Below, in pieces: positions 6,436 through 11,112 of a stretch of DNA of 11,112 nt; the stretch's first letter is position 1, and each line of letters starts with the position of its first letter. Position numbers and translations under genes: made by a program. Under the pieces are notes generated by a model that had not been told where the DNA came from, ran no database searches, and saw only the letters and a program-made list of their open reading frames with translations. Origin of the DNA: PKWO01 sp036384915 (lineage in GTDB: Bacteria > Pseudomonadota > Gammaproteobacteria > Burkholderiales > Burkholderiaceae_D); the NCBI GenBank assembly GCA_036384915.1, contig DASVLJ010000053.1, positions 1 to 11,112 of the forward strand, in the 5' to 3' direction.

Positions 6436-7047
6436 ATGAGCATCCTCGGCAAGCTGCGTTTCAAAGATCAGGCATTCAAACTGCGCGAAGACGCCATCCT
6501 CGATGCCACCACGCGCATTCTGGTTTCCAAGGGCTTCGACCTGATGACGATGGACGATGTAGCGTCCGAAGTGGGCATCTCCAAGCCCAGCCTGTATAAG
6601 CATTTCAAGTCGAGGGAAGACTTGGTGACCGAGGCCATGATACGGCTGCTCGACGGTGCGCAAGAGTTCTGGGATGCGCTGCCGAAGAGCGACAACCCGA
6701 TACAAAAAATGACCTCGCTGCTGGAATGGGCAATGCGCGTTCGCTTGCGAGGAGGCATGCCCTTCCTGCCCTCGACAAGCCCCCTGGTCCGCGACATGCT
6801 GACCAAGAGCATGCGCTACGTCGCGAAGGTTTTTAAATTGAACAACGCGTTGAAGGATGCGGTGAAAGAAGCCAAAGCCAGCGGCTTGCTCCGCAAAGAT
6901 CTGCCTGACGACGTGATTTTGTTCAGCTTCTATTCCCGCACTTGCGACCCTGCCGTGGAATACCTTCGCATTTACAGCAAAATGGACGAACAGGAGATCG
7001 TGGAATTCATGATTGCCGGCTACTTCCGCGGGGTTCAGGCGGAATAA
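6436..7047 (+). CDS. TetR-family transcriptional regulator, divergent from the photolyase operon
   Basis: 203 residues. The N-terminal DNA-binding domain spans about 16-65: REDAILDATTRILVSKGFD then MTMDDVASEVGISKPSLYKHF (38-58), the canonical TetR helix-turn-helix with the GISKPSLYKHF recognition helix. The rest is a helical ligand/dimer domain (about 75-200) with no recognisable ligand signature. No Shine-Dalgarno lies before the ATG, and the in-frame TAG at 6427 rules out an upstream start, so translation may be leaderless or weak, which suits a low-level repressor. It is transcribed away from the SDR-photolyase operon across a 267-bp gap that holds two matched palindromes, so it probably represses that operon. 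The family is certain; target and ligand are inferred. Confidence 0.93.
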   Translation: MSILGKLRFKDQAFKLREDAILDATTRILVSKGFDLMTMDDVASEVGISKPSLYKHFKSREDLVTEAMIRLLDGAQEFWDALPKSDNPIQKMTSLLEWAMRVRLRGGMPFLPSTSPLVRDMLTKSMRYVAKVFKLNNALKDAVKEAKASGLLRKDLPDDVILFSFYSRTCDPAVEYLRIYSKMDEQEIVEFMIAGYFRGVQAE

Positions 7048-7214
7048 GGACGCGCAACCGGGGGCAGCGCGTGTTGATTTGGCGGGATGTTTTGTTTGGG
7101 CGCCGTCCGCTATCGATTGTCGGCCTGGTGCAAACATTCGGCGGATTTCAATCGGGCGATGCGCCGCGCGTCCCACAGCGCCAATCAGTTTGCGGACGAA
7201 TTGCCGAAGCAGGG

Positions 7215-7514
7215 CTACTCGGCATGGATTGATTCAACGCCTTTTTCGGTGCAAGTCTGCGCGAATCCTTTCACGGACCAAGTCCAGGAACTGCATGCGC
7301 ATTGAGAGAATTGCGCAGGCATATGCTGATCCACGGGAGCGCAATATCCTTCGCACTCACTGCTCGTGCGGCAGATTGTCCCGCCATCTTTCGTCGGCAG
7401 ATTGCATCCGGTATCCCTGCCCCGCCCGGACACGGTACCGTACCAGTTCCCGCCCTTCGCCAAAGCGACATCTTGAAACTCCCTCCAACCGCCCTTATAA
7501 TTAGCACTCGTCAA
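7215..7514 (-). pseudogene. Remnant of a Cys-rich secreted-type protein, N-terminus missing
   Basis: The open frame reads up to 7514 (TTG) and ends at a TAG at 7217-7215. From about residue 20 it has a pattern I know from small exported proteins of proteobacteria: KGGNWYGTVSG, GCNLPTKDGG, then ICRTSSECEGYC with regularly spaced cysteines and ACSSW. Such proteins normally begin with a signal peptide. Here the frame upstream is closed by a TAG at 7526-7524, inside the CIRCE element, and the 20 residues before the conserved part look like translated promoter DNA. No start with a ribosome site gives a signal peptide in any frame. I therefore read it as a 5'-truncated remnant; a functional leaderless protein is less likely. 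The rest of the gap 7048-7214 holds no gene that I can support. Confidence 0.4.
7472..7501 (+). promoter_or_regulatory. groESL promoter, overlapping sigma70-like and sigma32-like elements
   Basis: TTGAAA (7473-7478) and TATAAT (7496-7501) are 17 bp apart, a near-ideal sigma70 promoter. The same DNA reads CTTGAA (7472-7477), 14 bp, then CCCTTATA (7492-7499), close to a sigma32 heat-shock promoter. Transcription would start near 7508, inside CIRCE, giving a groES leader of about 120 nt. Confidence 0.85.
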
Positions 7515-7527
7515 GGAAGAGTGCTAA
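7501..7527. promoter_or_regulatory. CIRCE element, HrcA operator
   Basis: TTAGCACTC-N9-GAGTGCTAA is a perfect match to CIRCE (controlling inverted repeat of chaperone expression). It begins at the last base of the -10 box and spans the transcription start, so bound HrcA would repress groESL. HrcA activity depends on GroEL, giving feedback control of the operon. Confidence 0.97.
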
Positions 7528-7629
7528 CAATTACCTTTCCGACAACCATACCGCAGCCTGCCTTTTAGCCTTCCTCGGACAAAAGACAAGTCGCAGAATC
7601 ACCAACCCATTGATTTTTAAGGAGTTTGT

Positions 7630-7920
7630 ATGAACCTTCGTCCTTTGCACGATCGCGTCATCGTCAAGCGCCTGGACAACGAAACCAAGACCGCGTCCGG
7701 CCTCATCATCCCCGATGCTGCTGCAGAAAAGCCTGATCAAGGCCAGGTGCTGGCTGTCGGCAACGGCAAGATCCTGGACGACGGCAAGGTGCGCCCGCTG
7801 GAAGTGAAGGTTGGCGACCGCGTGCTGTTCGGCAAGTACTCCGGCCAGGCTGTCAAGGTTGACGGCGAAGAAGTGCTGGTGATGCGCGAAGAAGACATCA
7901 TGGCCATCGTCGAGAAGTAA
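7630..7920 (+). CDS. groES: Co-chaperonin GroES (Hsp10)
   Basis: 96 residues, the usual length. It starts MNLRPLHDRVIVKR, has the mobile-loop region ETKTASGLIIP (18-28) that contacts GroEL, and ends EEDIMAIVEK. It forms the seven-membered lid over the GroEL folding cage in the cytoplasm. A strong ribosome site (TAAGGAG, ending 5 nt before the ATG) and a double stop (TAA TAG) fit a highly expressed gene. It lies 42 nt upstream of groEL in the same transcript, under the CIRCE-controlled promoter. Confidence 0.99.
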   Translation: MNLRPLHDRVIVKRLDNETKTASGLIIPDAAAEKPDQGQVLAVGNGKILDDGKVRPLEVKVGDRVLFGKYSGQAVKVDGEEVLVMREEDIMAIVEK

Positions 7921-7962
7921 TAGACGGCTAATCCACGAATCAAGAATTAAGGAGCTATACAA

Positions 7963-9612
7963 ATGGCAGCTAAAGAAGTCGTATTCGGCGATGCCGCCCG
8001 TGCCAAGATGGTCGAAGGCGTCAACATCCTGGCCAACGCGGTCAAGGTGACTCTGGGCCCGAAGGGCCGCAACGTAGTGCTGGAGCGCTCGTTCGGCGCC
8101 CCGACGGTGACCAAGGACGGCGTTTCCGTCGCCAAGGAAATCGAACTGAAGGACAAGCTCATGAACATGGGCGCCCAGATGGTCAAGGAAGTCGCGTCGA
8201 AGACGAGCGACAACGCCGGTGACGGCACCACGACCGCTACCGTGCTGGCACAAGCCATCGTGCGCGAAGGCATGAAGTTCGTTGCCGCCGGCATGAACCC
8301 GATGGACCTGAAGCGCGGCATCGACAAGGCTGTGGCTGCCACCGTGGCAGAACTGGCCAAGATCGCCAAGCCCTGCGCCACGTCGAAGGAAATCGCCCAG
8401 GTCGGCTCGATTTCGGCCAACAGCGATTCGTCGATCGGCGACCGTATCGCCGAAGCGATGGACAAGGTCGGCAAGGAAGGCGTGATCACGGTTGAAGACG
8501 GCAAGTCGCTGAACGACGAGCTGGATATCGTCGAAGGCATGCAATTCGACCGCGGCTATCTGTCGCCCTACTTCATCAACAACCCGGAAAAGCAAGTCGC
8601 CGTGCTGGACAATCCGTTCGTCCTGCTGTTCGACAAGAAGATTTCGAACATCCGCGATCTGCTGCCGGTGCTGGAGCAAGTGGCCAAGGCTGGCCGTCCG
8701 CTGTTGATCATCGCTGAAGATATCGAAGGCGAAGCGCTGGCAACCCTGGTTGTGAACAATATCCGCGGCATCCTGAAGACTTGCGCAGTGAAGGCTCCGG
8801 GCTTCGGCGACCGCCGCAAGGCCATGCTGGAAGACATCGCTATCCTGACCGGCGGCCAGGTGATCGCTGAAGAAGTCGGCCTGACGCTGGAAAAGGTGTC
8901 GCTGAACGATCTGGGCCAAGCCAAGCGCATCGAAATCGGCAAGGAAAACACGACCGTGATCGACGGCGCCGGCGAAGCCGCTGCCATCGAAGCGCGCGTC
9001 AAGCAGATCCGCGTGCAGATCGAAGAAGCGACCTCGGATTATGACCGTGAAAAGCTGCAAGAGCGCGTTGCCAAGCTGGCAGGCGGTGTTGCGGTGATCA
9101 AGGTCGGCGCTGCCACCGAAGTCGAAATGAAGGAAAAGAAGGCCCGCGTGGAAGACGCGCTGCACGCTACGCGCGCTGCGGTTGAAGAAGGTATCGTCCC
9201 CGGCGGCGGCGTGGCTCTGCTGCGCGCTCGCGCTGCCTTGACGGTCAAGGGCGACAACCCCGACCAGGAAGCCGGCATCAAGATCGTGCTGCGCGCGATG
9301 GAAGAGCCGCTGCGCATGATCGTCACCAACGCCGGCGACGAAGCTTCGGTCGTGGTGAACAAGGTGCTGGAAGGCAAGGGTAACTTCGGTTACAACGCTT
9401 CCAACGGCACCTATGGCGACATGGTCGAAATGGGCGTGCTGGATCCGGCCAAGGTAACGCGTTCGGCCCTGCAAAACGCAGCCTCGATCGCTTCCCTGAT
9501 GCTGACCACGGACTGCATGGTTTCCGAGCTCGTCGAAGACAAGCCGGCTGCCGGCGGCATGGGCGGTATGGGTGGCATGGGCGGTATGGGTGGCATGGAC
9601 GGCATGATGTAA
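7963..9612 (+). CDS. groEL: Chaperonin GroEL (Hsp60)
   Basis: 549 residues, typical length. The ATP site is intact: TLGPKGRNVVLE (30-41), D52 in KDGVSV, GDGTTTAT (86-93) and the catalytic Asp of the DALHATRAAVEEG stretch. PGGG in IVPGGGVAL is also present. The C-terminus carries the flexible tail, here five GGM units followed by DGMM. GroEL folds proteins in an ATP-driven double ring with GroES. The ribosome site is AAGGAG, followed by CTATACAA before the ATG. TTDCMVSEL near the end and the overall sequence point to Oxalobacteraceae or relatives. It is the last gene of the operon, followed by a strong terminator at 9651. Confidence 0.99.
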   Translation: MAAKEVVFGDAARAKMVEGVNILANAVKVTLGPKGRNVVLERSFGAPTVTKDGVSVAKEIELKDKLMNMGAQMVKEVASKTSDNAGDGTTTATVLAQAIVREGMKFVAAGMNPMDLKRGIDKAVAATVAELAKIAKPCATSKEIAQVGSISANSDSSIGDRIAEAMDKVGKEGVITVEDGKSLNDELDIVEGMQFDRGYLSPYFINNPEKQVAVLDNPFVLLFDKKISNIRDLLPVLEQVAKAGRPLLIIAEDIEGEALATLVVNNIRGILKTCAVKAPGFGDRRKAMLEDIAILTGGQVIAEEVGLTLEKVSLNDLGQAKRIEIGKENTTVIDGAGEAAAIEARVKQIRVQIEEATSDYDREKLQERVAKLAGGVAVIKVGAATEVEMKEKKARVEDALHATRAAVEEGIVPGGGVALLRARAALTVKGDNPDQEAGIKIVLRAMEEPLRMIVTNAGDEASVVVNKVLEGKGNFGYNASNGTYGDMVEMGVLDPAKVTRSALQNAASIASLMLTTDCMVSELVEDKPAAGGMGGMGGMGGMGGMDGMM

Positions 9613-9650
9613 TTTTTGCCGGCCTGAACCTTTACGGTTCTTGTTGCATG

Positions 9651-9680
9651 AAAACGCCCCGGCTTGCCGGGGCGTTTTTT
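9651..9680 (+). terminator. Intrinsic terminator after groEL
   Basis: A perfect 12-bp stem, AAAACGCCCCGG (9651-9662) with CCGGGGCGTTTT (9667-9678), 4-nt loop CTTG, and a T-run 9675-9680. The A-run on the 5' side makes it usable from the other strand as well, where the DUF7661 transcript arrives. Confidence 0.95.
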
Positions 9681-9700
9681 ATTGGGCGGGATGAAGCTGC

Positions 9701-9769
9701 GGCTGTCCCGCTTGCGAGTACAGCGGGTTAAATACCTGCGCTTGCAGGTTCGCCGAGGGCGGGACAGCC
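9701..9769. repeat. Folded inverted repeat with inner hairpins downstream of groEL
   Basis: GGCTGTCCCGC (9701-9711) pairs perfectly with GCGGGACAGCC (9759-9769). Inside the 47-nt loop ACCTGC-GCTT-GCAGGT (9734-9749) makes a second perfect hairpin, and CGCT/AGCG (9710-9713, 9722-9725) a weak third. The outline is cloverleaf-like. It may be a mobile palindromic element or a structured RNA; no open frame in it looks real. Confidence 0.6.
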
Positions 9770-9789
9770 CAAAAATCGGCGATGGGACC

Positions 9790-9847
9790 GTAGGCTGGGA
9801 CATGTCCCAGCAACCACGCCCGAAAGCTGGGACGCGTCCCAGCCTAC
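9790..9847. repeat. Pair of inverted REP palindromes (BIME-like) with GTAG heads
   Basis: GTAG (9790-9793) is followed by the perfect 18-bp palindrome GCTGGGACATGTCCCAGC (9794-9811). After 14 nt comes a second perfect palindrome, GCTGGGACGCGTCCCAGC (9826-9843), and then CTAC (9844-9847), the same unit inverted. A palindrome with a 5' GTAG tetranucleotide, in facing pairs, is the hallmark of REP elements mobilised by RAYT (REP-associated tyrosine) transposases. No transposase gene is in this window. Confidence 0.8.
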
Positions 9848-9869
9848 TTCTTGCGCAGCATCCTTGCGC

Positions 9870-10085
9870 TCAATTGAGCCTGACCGACTCGTCGTTACCG
9901 GGTCTGGCGTGTTCGTGGAACAGGTCGGCAAGGGATTCGAGTAATTCCTCTTCCGCCAAATCGGGCGGAATCGAAAAATCCGCCGGCCGCTTTTTGCCGT
10001 CGTTGCCGCCATAGTAGGGGCGCCAGCCATCCGCGTGTTTTTCGACGCGGATCAGTTGTCCGAATATCTTAAATCTGGGAGGCAT
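9870..10085 (-). CDS. Small conserved protein, DUF7661-like
   Basis: 71 residues from the ATG at 10085 (MPPRFKIFGQLIRVEKHADG...). An in-frame TTG four codons upstream (10097) is possible, but the protein pattern starts at the ATG. It has an FGxxxxVE opening, WRPYYGGNDGKKRPADFSIP (20-39) and an acidic end with ELLESLADLFHEHARP, a layout I recognise as the small soluble DUF7661 proteins; that name is from memory. No catalytic motif, membrane segment or signal peptide is seen. It lies 26 nt after the phosphatase gene on the same strand and is probably co-transcribed with it. Confidence 0.75.
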   Translation of the reverse strand: MPPRFKIFGQLIRVEKHADGWRPYYGGNDGKKRPADFSIPPDLAEEELLESLADLFHEHARPGNDESVRLN

Positions 10086-10111
10086 TCCATTATCCAAGCG
10101 TCGCTTGCAAT

Positions 10112-10597
10112 TCAGGCTTGTTTCTTCACTTCCGCCAACACGCCGGCGCAGGCATCTTCCAGATAATCCAGCACGATCTCGAACCCGCGCGTGCTTTCAT
10201 AATATGGGTCCGGCACTTCGGCCGCATCGTACTTCGCCGCGTATTCCATCATCAGGCGCAGCTTGCCGGCATGCTCGCCCGGGCAGCGCCGCTTGAGGTT
10301 GGCGAGGTTGTCCCGGTCCATCGCCAGGATCAGATCGAAGCGTTCAAAATCCGCATCCTCCACTTTGCGTGCGCGCAGCGGGGAAAGGTCATAGCCGCGC
10401 TTGTGTGCGGCGGCTTGGCTGCGCGCGTCCGGCGCTTCGCCGGGGTGGTAGTTGTGCGTGCCGGCGGAATCGACCTCGATCATGTGGGCGAGGCCGGCAT
10501 CGGCCACCAGCTGGCGCATGATGCCGTCGGCCGTGGGCGAGCGGCAGATGTTGCCCATGCAAACGAACAATAATCGAAATTTTTTATCTGAAATCAT
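10112..10597 (-). CDS. Low-molecular-weight protein tyrosine phosphatase
   Basis: 161 residues from the ATG at 10597. The active-site loop is VCMGNICRSP (12-21), with nucleophile Cys13 and Arg19 of the CX5R motif; the acid Asp is D130 in VPDPYY. Other family marks are DSAGTHNYHPGEAPD (43-57) and LAMDRDNLANL (91-101). The enzyme hydrolyses phosphotyrosine on proteins in the cytoplasm. In many proteobacteria such enzymes regulate capsule or exopolysaccharide kinases, but no such kinase gene is nearby and this stand-alone copy may have another target. I chose 10597 because the family begins just before the KKFRLLFVCMGN strand; the open frame extends 23 codons upstream without a family match. Its ribosome site is weak. 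Confidence 0.93.
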   Translation of the reverse strand: MISDKKFRLLFVCMGNICRSPTADGIMRQLVADAGLAHMIEVDSAGTHNYHPGEAPDARSQAAAHKRGYDLSPLRARKVEDADFERFDLILAMDRDNLANLKRRCPGEHAGKLRLMMEYAAKYDAAEVPDPYYESTRGFEIVLDYLEDACAGVLAEVKKQA

Positions 10598-10654
10598 ATA
10601 CTTGAACGGTACTTTCACAACAAAAACGAACCCGCACAAACCACGGTATAGCCA

Positions 10655-10670
10655 CATATTAACCAATATG
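10655..10670. promoter_or_regulatory. AT-rich palindrome between the phosphatase and the membrane-protein gene
   Basis: CATATT-AACC-AATATG, 6-bp perfect arms, in the 102-bp gap between divergent genes. It is 58 nt ahead of the phosphatase start and 30 nt ahead of the membrane-protein start, so a repressor bound here could control both. It could also be chance in AT-rich promoter DNA. Confidence 0.3.
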
Positions 10671-10699
10671 GTGCGTGCTGGATTTTGGACGCTAGAATC

Positions 10700-11053
10700 A
10701 TGGGCATGATGACCGAATACCTGCGCCCCTGGAAGCTGCTTAGCCTGGCCTGCGGAATCGCTTTGCTGATCGCCGGTTCGTTCTATTATCGGGCCAGCGA
10801 TTGGGACGTGGGGATAAGCCTTGTGATGGCCCTGTTCACGTATTTGACGGCGCCATACAGCCTCAAGACAATCGTTCGATCCGTGGCCGCGATGCGTTTT
10901 GGAATGCCCTTCGCATGGGCCTTGTTCTGGTGGGTTTGGTCGGTGGACGGCTGTTATTGGGTCTACAACACCCTAGGAGCCTGCGCGGCAGAAGCGAGTC
11001 GGCTGCAATGGATGGAGAAAAGTCCCACTTTGCCCCCGTTTTTCCGGCTGTAG
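10700..11053 (+). CDS. Small membrane protein, unknown function, possibly truncated at its C-terminus
   Basis: About 117 residues with three predicted membrane helices: LLSLACGIALLIAGSFYY (13-30), VGISLVMALFTYLTAPYSL (37-55) and FAWALFWWVWSVDGCYWVY (71-89). DWDVG lies at the mouth of helix 2. The start is uncertain: ATG codons at 10700, 10706 and 10709 are all possible (GGAC upstream favours 10700; MTEYLRPWKLL at 10709 looks like a natural beginning). Related small proteins, as I remember them, have a fourth hydrophobic segment after the VDGxYW helix. Here the chain instead ends in MEKSPTLPPFFRL, encoded inside a long inverted repeat. The original 3' end may have been replaced. Confidence 0.6.
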   Translation: MGMMTEYLRPWKLLSLACGIALLIAGSFYYRASDWDVGISLVMALFTYLTAPYSLKTIVRSVAAMRFGMPFAWALFWWVWSVDGCYWVYNTLGACAAEASRLQWMEKSPTLPPFFRL

Positions 11054-11107
11054 CTACGGCTACAGTCCTCAAAAGCGAGGCCAAATTGGGCTCTTTTCCC
11101 ACCCATT
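11007..11107. repeat. Long imperfect inverted repeat overlapping the end of the membrane-protein gene
   Basis: The left arm 11007-11047 and the right arm 11066-11107 pair over most of their length (shared blocks include AATGG, TGG, AAAAG, CCCA, TTTG, TTTT). They close on the perfect CTGTAGC-TACG-GCTACAG at 11048-11065. The membrane-protein stop codon (11051-11053) is in the inner stem. It looks like a small palindromic (MITE- or REP-type) element; the repeat may reach beyond the window edge. Confidence 0.65.
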
Positions 11108-11112
11108 TCGCT

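Noticed and set aside
7087..7305. 72-codon plus-strand frame between tetR and groES
   Set aside because: No ribosome site or family pattern; it lies partly opposite the Cys-rich remnant, which has a better case.
7531..9474. 647-codon open frame on the minus strand opposite groEL
   Set aside because: It is the antisense of groES/groEL, which are certain; the translation is rich in His/Asp/Val with no family pattern and arises from biased codon use on the sense strand.
9559..9609. GGM-coding tandem repeat at the end of groEL
   Set aside because: This is the normal flexible GroEL C-terminal tail, not a separate repeat element.
9626..9640. Small hairpin GAACC-TTTAC-GGTTC just after groEL
   Set aside because: Only a 5-bp stem; the strong terminator at 9651 explains transcript ending.
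9681..9860. Possible CRISPR-like array in the repeat-rich gap
   Set aside because: The repeats are inverted palindromes of two kinds without regular spacers or cas genes; REP/BIME fits better.

Overview
The window looks like chromosome from a high-GC betaproteobacterium, most likely of the order Burkholderiales and close to Oxalobacteraceae (Herbaspirillum/Collimonas-like). The placement rests on the GroES and GroEL sequences, including the TTDCMVSEL stretch near the GroEL C-terminus, and on a perfect CIRCE element in front of groES. It was made by eye without a database search.

Left part (1-2170): an AraC-type regulator runs off the left edge on the minus strand and carries an in-frame amber codon. 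It is divergent from a medium-chain reductase (982-2109), and the gap between them holds a direct repeat and an inverted repeat. The reductase converges on the next operon, and the stop codons of both genes lie in the arms of one 10-bp inverted repeat.

Centre (2167-7047): a tightly overlapping minus-strand operon runs from 6168 down to 2167. Its order is an SDR-fold protein without the catalytic Tyr, a flavin photolyase/cryptochrome of unusual type, a 51-residue DUF2256 zinc-finger-like protein (previously easy to miss), and an iron-sulfur photolyase of the PhrB/CryB type. Neighbouring genes overlap by 4, 10 and 4 nt. A TetR regulator is divergent from the operon. Between them, two similar 14-bp palindromes lie exactly 20 bp apart, one on the predicted -10 box of the operon. 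My reading is a light-dependent DNA repair operon repressed by a dedicated TetR protein. This is the part of the window most likely to be an undescribed regulatory system.

Right part (7048-11112): a remnant of a Cys-rich secreted-type protein abuts the groESL promoter, which has overlapping sigma70-like and sigma32-like elements plus CIRCE. groES and groEL follow, with a strong terminator. Next comes a repeat-rich gap containing a folded inverted repeat and a pair of GTAG-headed REP palindromes. Beyond it are a small DUF7661-like protein and a low-molecular-weight protein tyrosine phosphatase in one minus-strand unit. A small membrane protein follows, and its last codons run into a roughly 100-nt imperfect inverted repeat at the right edge.
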